From positions 20,713,480-20,777,479 of the forward strand of contig NC_087065.1 of assembly GCF_963678635.1 (NCBI RefSeq): a stretch of DNA of 64,000 nt, read 5' to 3'. The translations under genes were made by a program, and so were the position numbers. Shown piece by piece: positions 22,661 to 35,490 of the stretch (position 1 is the first letter of the stretch; every line of letters starts with the position of its first letter). The DNA is from Symsagittifera roscoffensis. Its lineage: Eukaryota > Xenacoelomorpha > Acoela > Convolutidae. The notes under the pieces were generated by a model. The model had not been told where the DNA came from and ran no database searches. It saw nothing but the letters and a program-made list of their open reading frames with translations.

Positions 22661-24256
22661 AATCAGTTCTCTACGAAGGCAGAACAAGCAGTCATAGCAA
22701 ACCATTTGGAAATCAGATTTATTTCGTTGGGGATCACAGTCGTTGTCGAATGACAAGCTAACAACTGCATATCCATGAATCCAGCATCATGGAACGTTCT
22801 TCTTCAAGAGGAACTCTGTCGACGACTCTAGCTTCCTTGAGCCTTCTTCTCCACGGAACAAGAATAAGAAAATGATGTTCGCCAAATACCAACGATCATC
22901 ATCCATCCTTCAATTACAAAAAGAAAGATAAAAACTAAAAACTCTGTAAATCCCGGATGGGTGGAACCTGATCTAAACTATATTTTATTATTGGTTATAA
23001 ATTGGATATTTTATCACTATAAATAATTTAAGATTAACCAATCATGATACATCTAACTAACAACCCACTTATTTGAAAGTGCTGAAATTACTTGTAATTT
23101 TAGCACCAGAGAGATTTGAATTTAACTTAGAAATTAGTTACCTCTCCAAGAGAACTTCAGCAATCGTAATAAACCATTATACTCTAGATCTATTGAGCCT
23201 AGCAGAGACTAGTTAAACACCCTGAGACTAGTAGATATAAGAGTAAGATTAGGATCGGTATGAGACTAAGAAGTTGCACGAATCTATCCGGCCGAAAATA
23301 AGATAGCGTGACGAGCAGACGGTGTACCCTATCCGAAATTACTCTATGAGCCAAGCACAAAGCTTAGCTCACCTGGCTGTTTTTGATGTGCAATAAGAAG
23401 TTGTTTTTTAAACTTCAAAAATTGATAACTAGTAAACAATATCAAATCAAGCTGAAGAAGAACACTTTCCAATAAAATTATATTATTTAACAAATTATAG
23501 ATGCAACTGACAATTTTTGGTGCTTGATTTACTAATCATTATCAAGACCCTTTTTATGATATTTACTGAAATTTTTGATCCCATTCCAGTATAACTTTTT
23601 TTTCGTAAAATCTAAGTGATATTTCAAACATTTGCAAATCAATCATTATGAATAATATCTAAGTCAAAACTGTCAATTAGATGTGACTAACCGATCATTG
23701 TTCGAGAAAAAATAGTGCTTAAAATTTTTTTGATTTTTCCGTGTTTCCCTTAGTGTGTTTCTTCTTTCAACTGGCACCCATAGACCAAAATATCAAGTTA
23801 AACGAAAGTCATTACTTAAGTTTTGTGAAATGAATCAGGAATGCTTTTAAAAAGCAATTCCGAGTGGTATATGAGACTCCAGTGAATTTCAATGTTTCTT
23901 TTTATCTATCATAAAACTTAAAAAGGCTTCATTATCCCTGAACTTCCATGCTCTTATCTAATCTAAAACGTTAAAATATAATATTAATAAATATTTTTTA
24001 TCTCAAACCGAAATTTTTGCCACTGCTAATTTAGTCAACAATAGGAGCACTTCACTGTTGTGTAAAGGATCCGCATATCAGTCTTATGAGGCACTATACG
24101 TTTTCCCAATAATGTCTTTGTTAATGATGAAACAAAAGGAACATTTTGAACAGTTTGCTTCGTGTTCTCGAAACAATTTGAAGAAGTATGAAAACAGAAA
24201 TAGTTCAATTTGATCGAATGTTTTTTTTATAACAATAAAGATCACGTTTGAGTTTA
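22661..24256. repeat. 1.59-kb tandem duplication, copy 2
   Basis: Second copy of 21070-22660, about 98-99% identical by eye; differences are single substitutions and T-run length changes. It ends where AATCAGCTTCTCG diverges from AATCAGTTCTCTA. It could be a duplicated LTR, but neither TG..CA ends nor an adjacent primer-binding site was seen. Confidence 0.93.
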
Positions 24257-27200
24257 AATCAGCTTCTCGAAAACTTGCAGAAAATTGTTAATGACAAAAA
24301 GACTAGCATATGTTAGATTAAGCTGAATTATGGAAAACTTAGTGGAACGCAGTCCCGTTTTAGATCCCTCAATTAACGGTAAAACCAAAAAAAATACAGG
24401 ATTGGTCTTACGAATTTTTGTCTATGAAAACTTCTTCCTTTTGTAGGCCTAATCTCTACAAAACTTCTGGTGTCGAAATAATTACACATGAAACGAAACC
24501 ACAACAAAGAATATATGCAATCATGAGACCTCAGCACCACTCCTTAGTTAGGCTTCTCTGTTTTCGTCTAGCTTTCAAAGCTGCCGAAAACACCGTCGGT
24601 TAAAAGTTTTTTTTGTCGGATTGTAGCATTTGAGTTGGGTGATGGTTTTGGTTTGGAATCAAGTCAAGTAGCTGCCAAATAACTAACGAGAAGACCACCT
24701 AACGCTACGCAACGAAAGGGTTTCTACAGCTCTTGTTGACTACAGAACCAGATGAACACTACACTACGAGAAAAACTTGAAATCTAGTTTAAACAAACAA
24801 AACAAAAACTTTAGTTTCTTACAAACTTCGATAAGTCCCAGCCGACATCATGTGTGAAAACTTAATTTTATCTGATTTACCTTCCCTTAGTCCTTGTCGA
24901 ACACTCTTTAATGACAAGTTCACTTAACTTGGAGAAATAACTGCGAATTTTAATTTCTATGAAAGCTGGAGTTTGAGTTAAATAAAACTATGCGCTAACT
25001 TAGCCTTCACTTTTTGGTCAATTAAAATGTTAAAATTCCCGTTTTTTTAAAGGTCCGGGGTCTGTTGACGTTGTACGTAAGCAATGGTTGCTATTCTGTT
25101 TTTGTATTCTTTCAAAAAAGCATTTGTTTATTCTATGTTTGAAATATCTCATAAAAAGACCCATGCTTGTTCAAGGAATAATTAATTACATCGTACCAAA
25201 CACTATCACTTTTTTCTGTACTAAATACTCTGGGGAATTAATACAAAGATATCGAATAGTATTTTGGCGGTTTGCTGTATTCGAAATCAAATTTAAACCT
25301 AAGATTGCCTTAAGAGTAACATCGAGGCGTGTGAGTGGTAAGTTTTTATGAAAAGTTGGAGAACACCATTGACAATTTTAGAAAATAAAATTTGTTTTAA
25401 ACAATGGTCTATTAAGAAACAAGTTTGGTGTTTTTTAATGCGTTTATGCGTGAACAATTTTTTTTAGTTCACTTCGATTAAAATTTTAGAAATTTTTTCT
25501 CATGAGTTTGTAAGGTTCTTGTAGCGTTCAGGTATGGTTGGGTTTGATATATCGGATAAACGGAGGAGCGTTACGGGTGTTAATGGTCGCGGCGGCGAAT
25601 TTCTTGGAAACCGAGCTAGAGGTTCAGGCGAAAATTTTCCTTGGCAACAGTGACGGTATCGAAAGCCACCCTGAAACAAAAAGGTGTTTTCTAAGGGAAA
25701 AACTTTGGAAAACTTTGGCATGATGTTTTTTTCGGGTTTTAAAATTTTTTTAAAATCTCTAAAATCTTTCGCAAATTTTGTTTATTTTTCTGTCACAAAA
25801 TTTTCTGGGTTGAAATTTTTTCTTGGGTGTTAGGGTACTTGGGTGGTTGTCTGTTATATATATAGGGCGGTTTTGTTTTTTATCGGTTTGCAATTGAGAT
25901 CATCGTTTATTTGAGTCGTTTTTATGCCGATTTTTGCTTTTGCTGACTGTTTCGGTCAAGTAATTATCGTAAGTGTCTTCAAAGGATAGCAACAATTCCC
26001 TGTCTTTTAGTGCGTTGATAAGGCTGTTGTCTGAAATCAAGGGATAAACTTCCTCATAGTTCGTCGCAAATCCTCCTCTACGCATCTAAGCACTCTTTTT
26101 GTGGTTTATCATCAAAAATTAGGCTAATTTGACGTTCGGATTAGCTTTTTGGTTTTCTAGTACTTGATGGGAAATTAAGGTCACACGAAAAAGGTATTTG
26201 GTTTTTTGGATTATAGGTTCCGAGTTGCGGCTCCAAAATAATCTGCTCAGAATGAAATTGCACGTAAAAATGAAAACAGGTTTTATATTGCTTCTTTTTG
26301 AAGTCATATAAATTGCGACGAAATGTGAGGTTAATTACTTGTAAGTTCATAATTGTCACAACAATTCAAAATCAGTTCAAACGTTATAGATTTAATAATC
26401 TCATTGCAAACCAACTTGTCATAAAGTTTTTTGCATTTTTTCTGCAACGTTCGTCTTATTTGTGGCTTTCATATGATACGAGTTAGTTGAGAACTGATCG
26501 CATGCCGAAATCGCCCGACCCCACTACGTATAACTTTGCAAGCTTTATACTACCTTCCGGACTAGCATAAACGTTAATGCAGTGTAATATTAACAAGCTA
26601 TAAAAGTAAGGAAACTTTTTCCTGGAGAAAAATAAACCAACAGGCCAATTGTTTTTATTTCTATCTTCCAATCCAATTTTAGTGTTTTTTAAACTTTTTG
26701 TACTCAATCCAAAATCAATAAAAAAAATTCAAGCAGAAGAATAAGATTAATATTCATAAAAATTTTTAGATGCGGTACATTTCGAGCTTATGACCTAACA
26801 CAAAGTTCCCAAAAAACGTGCAGAAAAGTTTGGAAAAATGTTTTTTTTTCTAATATTTTAGGGTTCAGAGCTCTGGTGTTTCTACTATTCCTCTTAGAGC
26901 TCTTTTTCTTCCCCTCAACCAGTTGCAAACTTTTATAATTAATTTTTTTGTTGATATTCTCCGGTTCCTACAAAATTTAACATGCGAATTGCATCAACAT
27001 GCTACAAAGATATATGGTCCTGGAAAAAAACGCCGTAAAATCCCTCGTAACTGCATAAAATTGATTCTCATGTGAGTCGGGAACAAAAAAAGAGCGGATA
27101 ATTGATGTGGCCGACCTAAAAAGTTATCGAAGAGTTCTGAAAATCCGCCCATCCTCCGTGTCTTAGGAAAGATTCAACTCATAAAAACATAAAAACAATT

Positions 27201-28168
27201 TTGCAAATTTGATGCAACCGCGTTTTAAATAAACTTTTAAATATACTTTAAATCTTATTGAAGAAAAAATGAACGCTCATTTTTTAGTTTCTATCTATGA
27301 GTTTTGCATGACTATCATTTATTTGATGGCAACGTTAATTTTTCTGAAAACAGTTTTTCAAACTTTTTTTGATGCTTGTTTTATTTCTTCTTTTGTTTTT
27401 TTAATCGAAAATCTATTCTGAAGTATTTTTTTAAAATATGTAAAAGTTGCCTGCTATCTCCATAACGTAACCCTGAGTACACAACTTTTCAAAAACGCTC
27501 AAAAGATTTTTTTTCTCATTGCACTTTTTCGTATATCCTGGGTATTGAAGGATTATTCAATGGTTTTTGATTTAATAACTGGCATCAATGATAATTTTAG
27601 CTAAGACTTTGAAGCTTCAGTTTTTATGAAATTTGGTACAATATATCGAAACTTAGTTCCCTCATAATTATATGACATGCAAGATAGTGGCTTTGACATA
27701 CCAGGGTTTTAGCCTCTTGTTCAATTAGAACACAAATATAAATTTTTTAAACTTTTTCTACGAAAGTGCATATAAACAGAGTGTTTGATCATCTCTCTCA
27801 AAAAATCTAAGATGCGCCATTGGATGCTTTTTAAGCAAAATTTTGATTATATTTAGGGTAAATAATTAGCATAAAGCTTTAGAGGTAGAAAATAGAGTTT
27901 TGTGTTGTTAACTGCATTGTGAAGCAAAAAAATTCACATTGAAAATTTTCATTTTGAAAAAGTGATACAGAGGCGAATTTGATTTAAAAATTGCAAAGAC
28001 AGAAAAGCAAAGTTTCAACAAAAAACGCGCACTGTGGCTGCTAAGCACTGAAAATTTATAGATACAAAAATATTTAACTTTTTTTTTCATTATCGGTTTA
28101 TAATAAACAATTGCGAATCGTGCATTTATAAACAATCAACGCAACTAATTCTTGATCAAAACTTTTGG
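24257..28168. other. Intergenic region without supported genes
   Basis: Mostly AT-rich. A locally GC-richer island at 25545-25690 is open on both strands; on plus one frame reads DKRRSVTGVNGRGGEFLGN and on minus another reads PLARFPRNSPPRPL. At 25900-26085 (minus) there is a 61-codon frame (MRRGGFATNYEEVYPL...) with plausible composition, and a TATATATATAG stretch stands at about 25856. None has splice or homology support. Confidence 0.4.
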
Positions 28169-31100
28169 TTAATAGGATATATCTATCAAAAACCACAGGG
28201 TAACTGCAGTCATAGAAACCAAGTGTAGAATCATAAAAAATCGATCCAGCACTAACGCAAATCTTATCCGAATGAACTGGGTTTCGTCAAAAGTTGCCTG
28301 GAACTCCTCACTTGATTTGATTTCTGGGTGGGATTCTGTTTCTTGTTTGTTTTCTTGTTCCGTACTTTGAGTTCCGGTAGACTCTTGGCTGAGATTAGGT
28401 GGTGATACTTGATATGTAATTGTGGCCTTCTTGTACATTTTGAAACCCAGAATTGGGATGAATCTACTCGAAATGACATTTTTTGCAAATCTGTTAGATC
28501 CGACAGTTCCTTGGCTGAAGTGCACTTTGACCACTAAAACAAACAATGAACTAACTAACTAACAGAAAAATAATTAATTTATATTATCAAAAAATGTCAC
28601 AGTTATGTTCCCGGTAAACTTTATTTGCAAATAATCAAAAAAGCGGTTTTTGACTGTAAATCTTGTGAGTTTTTAGATCTTTCTTTTACCTATGATGGCG
28701 CAAAAACATATGAAGCTCAACTGCAGAGTCGAGATAGCACTGAAATACACCAACACAGGCAGGCGGAGAGAGCTCCGTGGAAAGACTGTCAGCATTGTGC
28801 CCGTGTTCACAATCTGAGCGAGGAGCAGTGTGGTCGCAAAACTCACTTTTTCTCCAGACTCCGCAGGCAGAATGAAAGCAAAAGCAGTCATGATATATAA
28901 CAGTATGTTCGGGTAAATCAGGAAGACGCTGTAGAAAAAGTATCTCCTTCGAATTTTCACTTCAATTGAAATATAAATGTGTTTGTCTTCATCCATCTTC
29001 TAAATACATATAATGAATATGATGGCATTTCTAGGACAATTTACAGAAATAGCCTTGGTGTGAAACTTAAATCCAAAGATGTAAATACACACACAAAAAA
29101 AAACATTTTTGTAAATGCTTGTAAAAACGCGATTGAAAAAAGGACTTTCTCCGCATTCTCGACCCAAAAGGTTCTATGCGTTTCAAAAATTTTGACCTTA
29201 TCATTCAATCATCTTAGAAAGGAGTTTTAACTGTCTTTGGAATTCAAATATGTTCAAGCAAGGAATTATATCTTGACAGAAGAAATTTTAATCAAAAGTA
29301 TCAGCCAATATTTGACTAGTGTCAATATTAAGCTGTTTTCGACGGTGCGCGTGCAGTATCGCTAAAATACCATTTCAGTACATCGAGTTATGAAATAATT
29401 ACGTACACAATTACTTCACATTTACTTACTCGCTGCGTCAAGCTAAGCACTAACTCAGCTTAGAATAAACCTAACACAGAATCAACTTGAAAAATTTTCA
29501 ACAAATTGACTGCTATATTTCTGTTTCTTAGCGGTGTAACCTAATTTACAACAATGTTGCGCATTATTCCAGTCAAGTTAACAAATAAAAAATGTTAGTT
29601 TTAAAATGTTATTACTTTTAGAATTACATTTTCGGTTTGCTGAACACCTTTCACAATTTTCGGTGTACTGATCAGGTAATGCCATTTTCCGTTTAATGAA
29701 CTGGTCTGCCCGTTTTCGGGTTGCTGTACATCGATTTACTGACCGACTACCGTTTTCGACCTCGATAAAAAGTAATTCGACAGTGTATACCAAATATGCA
29801 TTTCGATCGAGTCCTACGGAGATTTAAAAAAATAAATTGCTTCGAACGAGAACCAAAAACGACTTTGTGGTCCACATTTTGACTTTTCGTTCAGTCAGTT
29901 TGGTAATTTGACATTTCGATTTTGTCTGTCCCTTTGTATCATTTTGAGATGTCCCCATTTTTGGCTGACGGACCCTAAAAAATTTCTAAAGGCGCCGTGG
30001 GCGCAGAGTATCTACTATTTTTGAATGGGGAGCGCGCGCCAGAAAACGCAATTTTTTTAGTCAAAATTTGCAAAAAAAGTTCTAAAAACGCATTTTTGGC
30101 CTGTTTTTTTTTTAATTTTGTTCGCGGCGCAGAAAATTTGGCCTAAGCGGGGTGTTTTTAAAGACTTGGGAGGGCTCGGAATATCGATTTGATTGACCTA
30201 AAACAAAAGTCGACAAAATTTGTTTTTGAAAATCCACCCCTCCCCCTACCTCCCTCGAGAAAATCCTAGATCCGCCCCTGCTCGTTTCACTTGTCAATCG
30301 CGACTAAAACGTCTGAAAAGACATTTCAGTCGTGGCTTAGATTTTAAAAAATAAACTCAAATTTAAAAAAGAACAAAGGCAAAAGTTGAACTCAAATACC
30401 GATGAATTTACGATTGAGTTAACTTACAGATCCGTCAAATTGAAAAAAAATGAAAAAAAAATTGTGGAATTTTTGCTTCAAATTATGTGTACACGCATCC
30501 AGTTTCAAGCGTTAATAGTCGCTTATAAAAAGATTTTAGTACCAGTCTTACAAAAAATTGAGAAAAAATTGATTTTAATCAGTTAAGAGTCGATTATAAT
30601 CTCTCTTTTTGAAATCAAATATGATCAATTATAAGACATTACAATCGATTACTTTTACCCAAAATTCTAGTTCAATTGTTTTGCAGGAAAAATCTATTAT
30701 AATCGATTATAACTGTTCATAATCCCTTCTGTTTGACCATTTTGTTTTCGACCCAGCACCTGATTTGCTTAAATCTTAAGCTTTTCGTAGACATTGGTTT
30801 ATGTGGAAATGGGAAAATTGTTTTAACAGTTTTCAAATCATTTCAAACTCATAGTGTTTTTATTTTTTCATTTCTTCCTAATTATAGGTGTTTCATGATG
30901 CATATTTAAAAAATTTTCATCACTAAAATATCAGCACACTGCCAGCACACCGCCAAATATCAGCACACTACCAAATATCAGCACACTTTAGTTTCATGAT
31001 TTCCTTGCAAGAGTGATATTTCACCTACCGCGGGAACTCTTCAAATAATGTGAAGGTATCTCTACGAAACTTTTGTTTCGTGGTAAAACTTTGTGTTCAG

Positions 31101-34100
31101 ATGAACCAAAGTGTGACAATACAACTTATTTGGAGACTTTTGACAGAAAAAAGGATTATAATCATTATAACAGATTATAAGAAAGATTTTCGGAAAATTT
31201 TTAATCAATTATAATTGATTATAATTTATAATCATGTCACGAAAAGTGTTATCATTATGATGGATCATAAAATGTTTAAACATCTAAATTTAACGCTTAT
31301 AATTCATTATAATTTTGGTAAAAATACAATTATAATTGGAATATAATCGATTATTTTCTCTTTTTACTGTGTTTAGGTAGCCCTTTTCTCTTGAGTTCGA
31401 CTTTGTTACTACTTTGATTTCAGTTTTTTTTGGTTTGATTTTTAAATTTTGACTTTAATTTTCAATCCATATTTCAATTTAGCGGTCAGGTTTTCGCTAT
31501 GACCCATACAAGCTTACGTTTAGAGTTTGTTTTGTAACAGCAGCTCAGGTCTAAAGGTAATCGCAAACCCTGATTATTCATTCGATCATAGCCTTGATGA
31601 AATTGGATTCTAACTTGCCTCTTTTATCACCGACTCCTCGGCGATTAATTCCCACTGCTCGTGTTCCGTATAATAGAACAAATCCAGAAACTGCCAGTTG
31701 AGCGGAACTTCATTTTTGACCGAATCAATTTCTGTTCAAAAAAATTGAACCATGGAAACATTGAAATTCTTGCAAATTAAACAGCTTACAAGAAAAGCGC
31801 AATTTAAACGCCCTTACTTAGCTGATATCCAAAACTTTCAAATTGCCACCCTTCAAGTCTGATTATGCAGAGGTGCTCGTCGAATGGAAATTTTGTTACA
31901 TCAAATATACAAGTGAACATCCGTGTAGCAATAGATGACAATGCGTTCACCATTCCAGACGAGATTATTGTTTGTGGGTCGGTTACCACTTCTATTGTTT
32001 TAACTCTTTCTCTCGCAACTAAAAGCAACTGAAAATTTTAGATTTTTCACAGAAAACCGTGAGTGAATAATTTTAAATTGAAACTTAACAATTTAACCTC
32101 ATTCAATGTTAAGAACGACAAGAAGCCTTGAATGTTCCGACATTATTTTCTCCCCCTTCCAAGACACGCCATGCCAGTGATAAGTTTTGCACCTGGTTTT
32201 GTATCAATGAGCTTCAGTAGCTTGCTTCAGTTCAGTTTGGAATAACTTCCAAGCTTGGTTAGGTGCCGCTATCGCGTTTAACCCAGGAACAGGATTGCGC
32301 GTTAAATAACTTCAGCTGGCCAAATTGGTCAAATTGGCTATCTTTAATTTCTGAAAGGACTTACCAACAAATAAAAAGAGTGAAATGATTTTATAGGTTA
32401 GAGCTGAAAAAATGGATACTTTTAGATGGAAAACAACGTTTTTTTTTTAAAATGGCTAGGTAAAACTGAAATTCTGTCCTCAAATAAAACAAGACTGCTC
32501 GTATCAGGGCGAAGCTCTGAATGTTCCGACTGCCTTTTAAGGTTTATGGAGCAGCAATAAAAACATAAAAAAAATTAAATGAAATAAAATAAAAGGAAAT
32601 TTTTTTTTTCTAAAATTTTAAATTTTTTTAATGAAAATCATCCCCCACACGCCATATAAAGTACAAAAAGATAGATTTCGTTCCTTGTAAGAAATCAATT
32701 ATGGCAAATAAGCTTCGTTCAACGAATTTGGAACGATTTATAAGACGGATTAAATCTCCGCTTACGCGTTAATAGCGCGAATTATATCGCTCGTTAATTG
32801 TCCCAAATTGGTCAAAATGGCAATCTTTAAACCCTCATAACTTTAGGAAAAATGATCACAGGTGAAATATATTTTCAAATTTAAGCTCAGGACAACAATG
32901 GCTTTCGAATGATATAAAAAAATTCCGTCAAAAATGGCTAGTTAAAAAGTCGAAATTTGTCTGAAGAAAAAAAAAACCCCACCCGAGCACAAATATTCCG
33001 TTACTTTTGTATCGAAAGTCGGAACAAAACCCCTACCAAACCGATTACAATTTTTCTAAGTCAGATCAATCAGCTATTAATGTACATCATTTGATCAAAG
33101 AAAAAAGTAAATTTTACCGATATTTTGTATTCTAGGTTTTTTAAGGACGCTTTTTGATTGGCTGTGAACTACCCGTAAGGATACTCGGGATATTCTGTAA
33201 TTCTTAAGTTTTTGTTCCGACTTTCGATACGAAAGTAACGGAATATTTGTGCTCGGGGTGGGTTTTTTTTTCTTCAGACAAATTTCGACTTTTTAACTAG
33301 CCATTTTTGACGGAATTTTTTTTATATCATTCGAAAAGTATTGTTGTCCTGAGCTTAAATTTGAAAAGATATTTCACCTGTGATCATTTTTCGTAAAGTT
33401 ATGAGGGTTTAAAGATTGCCATTTTGGCCATTTTTACCAATTTGGGACAATTAATGCGCGATATCATTCGCGCTATTAACGCGTAAGCGGAGATTTAATC
33501 CGTCTTATTAATCGTTCCAAATTGGTTGAACGAAGCTTATTTGCCATAATTGATTTCTTACAAGGAACGAAATCTATCTTTTTGTACTTCATATGGCGTG
33601 TGGGGGGATGATTTTCATTGAAAAAATTTCAAATTAAAAAAAAAATTTCATTTTATTTTATTTCATATAATGTTTTTATGTTATTACTGCTGCTCCATAA
33701 ACCTTCAAAAGCAGTCGGAACATTCAGGGCTTCGCCTTGATACGAGCAGTCTTGTTATATTTTTGATCAAAATTTAAAATCAATTTCGTAAAAAAAATTG
33801 TTTTAATGTATCTGCAGTTTGTTTATTTTCACAAAGTCATCTAATTTCAATTATCTGTAGCAATTAGGTTGCGCAATAAGTTACGCGTCAATAGAAAACT
33901 GTCAGGTCCATCTTAAGAATCAACGGTTTTAAATACAAACTGCTGACCTAACTCTTCTGAATCACCATAACTTAATAAAAACTGTAATAGGTGAAATTTT
34001 TTTTTCAATCTTGAGCTCAAGACATCGAACTCTGTCAAATTGGCATATGAAAAAAATGCTGAAATTGTTCTGACTAAAACCACCTCAAGCATAAATGATC

Positions 34101-34400
34101 CATAACTTCCTTCGAAAAACCATTACTTTTGGTTCAAATAGTAAATAAATGTCAGCAAAATGTTGGCAAAACAGTAAATTTTTTTCAGAAGCCAAATCTA
34201 TGTTCTAAAAAAGAACTAACATATTTGAGGTTTCCAGAATCTGTTATCAGGAATTTTGATATTCCATGTGCCATTGTAGTCTGCTGGATCCCACAGAGCT
34301 GATGGCACCGTATAGTGGAAGAAAAACCACATTTTTACTGTCCAGGTACTACTGCGCTCATCCACTTCTATGATTTGGAACAGATCGGTGAGCATGAAGA
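28169..34400 (-). CDS. Nicotinic-type Cys-loop receptor subunit (5' incomplete)
   Basis: A pentameric ligand-gated ion-channel subunit of the plasma membrane. Five exons on the minus strand join with consistent phases: 34221-34400 (QIIEVDER, WDPADYNG, WKPQ), 31818-32018 (Cys-loop, C-IFDVTKFPFDEHL-C, 13 residues between cysteines), 31619-31731 (EHEQWELIAEES), 28690-28999 (IRRR then TM1, TM2 with PAESGEKVSFATTLLL, TM3) and 28169-28533 (cytoplasmic loop, TM4, TAA stop). The GEK at the cytoplasmic end of TM2 is typical of cation-selective members, and the 9' Leu and 13' Val are kept. No vicinal Cys pair is found in the loop C position, so it is a non-alpha-type subunit. Loop A has WKPQ where most have WxPD. 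The start codon, signal peptide and first exons were not found upstream (an assembly gap lies at 34756). The intron after 31619 has a GC donor. Confidence 0.92.
29935..30280. mobile_element. hAT-like MITE, family A (left end truncated)
   Basis: The right terminus AATCCTAGATCCGCCCCTG ends at 30280. Interior landmarks TTCTAAAGGCGCC, GAGCGCGCGCC and TTGGGAGGGCTCGGAA are present; the left terminus is not recognisable. It lies in an intron of the Cys-loop receptor. Confidence 0.7.
30580..31360. repeat. AT-rich palindromic repeats with embedded minisatellite
   Basis: Degenerate iterations of ATAATCGATTATAA and its variants flank a spacer. Within the spacer, AAATATCAGCACACT (unit about 18 bp) is repeated about 3.5 times at 30925-30992. 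The same ATAATCGATTATA text forms the ends of the foldbacks at 39902 and 51465, so this may be a decayed relative. Confidence 0.6.
31611..31618 (-). promoter_or_regulatory. GC-AG intron donor site
   Basis: The exon end AAAGAG is followed by GCAAGTTA on the minus strand, matching the strong consensus of GC-AG introns. The acceptor is TAG at 29002-29000. Using it keeps the phase (0) into the TM1 exon. No GT donor in the right phase is nearby. Confidence 0.75.
32488..33756. mobile_element. 1.27-kb palindromic foldback element
   Basis: The left arm (32488 to about 33028) is repeated as its reverse complement at about 33211-33756, around a spacer of about 180 bp. The termini are AACAAGACTGCTCGTATC and its complement. 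Arms share ACACGCCATATAAAGTAC and CCGAGCACAAATATTCCG, and match at over 90% by eye. There is no coding capacity. It lies in the second known intron of the Cys-loop receptor. Related arms occur at 1866, 47190, 47968, 52990, 54040 and 54965. Confidence 0.88.
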
Positions 34401-34755
34401 CTTAACATTTTACAAGGATCAAGGATAAATTGTGCATGCTTTTATTTTAAAACAAGGTTTTAAATTCAGTATTTTTAAAAAAGTTAATTGAAGAACTGTC
34501 TCCAGCTGAGGCTAAAAGTGAAGCTAAAAGAATACTTTAAACATTAGTGTTCTGGAATTAAAAAACAACCAACTGTGAATTTTCTAGTTTTATCTGAAAA
34601 CTGACTGTGTCTCATTTTATGAGTAGTTTTTTCCCCATAATTTTACTCAATTTTCATAACTTCACTGTTTGTTCAATCTATAAAATCAAGTTATTTTTAT
34701 AGTTTTTTTTCTGGCCAATTTTTTCAATTTATCCCTGTTTGATTTTCTATTGAAA

Positions 34756-34778
34756 NNNNNNNNNNNNNNNNNNNNNNN
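34756..34778. other. Assembly gap (23 N)
   Basis: A run of 23 N. The sequence just right of it (GTTCTTCATACTTTTCAGCG) matches the interior of the family B MITEs, so the gap probably falls in a repeat. Confidence 0.98.
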
Positions 34779-35276
34779 GTTCTTCATACTTTTCAGCGTC
34801 ATACTTTTCAAATTGTATGACTAGCAATTTTTCATATATGGAAATTGAAAATTTAGAACTTTTTAATATAGGAAAATTTTATGAATAGCATTTTTTAACA
34901 ATATGAAATCCAGCAAAATGAGGCAAAAAAAATAGTTTTATTCCCATCCCATCGACGAGCAGTCTCTGAACAGAGAAAAAAATCAGAGAAAATTTGTTTT
35001 CTCATAGTCAATTCTCCTCACACGCTGAAAAAGCAGAGCATTACTTAATCTTATCCTAGGGGGACTCCATACCAGGAGGACTGCCTCAGAACAATTAAGA
35101 AAAAACCTGTTAGCTAGCTGAGTAATCCAAAACAAGAAACAGTCCACCAGGGGCACCAATATTCTGGAATTTTTCTCTTCCAATCACATACTTGTCTTGA
35201 ATGCTAAAATCGCAGAGAATTTTGCTTTTTAATCCAAGTTACAGCGATTTTGACATCTTAAATTAGTTGATTAATC

Positions 35277-35490
35277 GGCTCTTTTCCAGTTCCCCCCTTT
35301 CAAATTCAAATTTGAAAAGCTTATTTAACGTTGTCATCATGCAATGAAATTTGGCGTGGTGAATAAATCAACAACTGTGAACAGATTTGTTCTTCATACT
35401 TTTCAGCGTAACATCACGCATTCAGCCGTAATAACACGTAAAACAAACAGAAATCTCGGTATTTTGAAAAAGTAGAACTGGAAAAGAGCC
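35277..35490. mobile_element. hAT-like MITE, family B, copy 1
   Basis: Perfect 16-bp terminal inverted repeats GGCTCTTTTCCAGTTC / GAACTGGAAAAGAGCC. GATTAATC stands directly outside each end (35269-35276 and 35491-35498) and reads as an 8-bp target-site duplication; because GATTAATC is itself a palindrome, it could alternatively be part of the inverted repeat. Length 214 bp. Confidence 0.85.

Noticed and set aside
21070-24256. Duplicated block interpreted as a pair of LTRs
   Set aside because: The copies are directly adjacent with no internal region, and neither TG..CA ends nor a primer-binding site was seen. A plain tandem duplication is the simpler reading.
28625-28900. 91-codon plus-strand ORF
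   Set aside because: It is the antisense shadow of the receptor exon encoding TM1-TM3.
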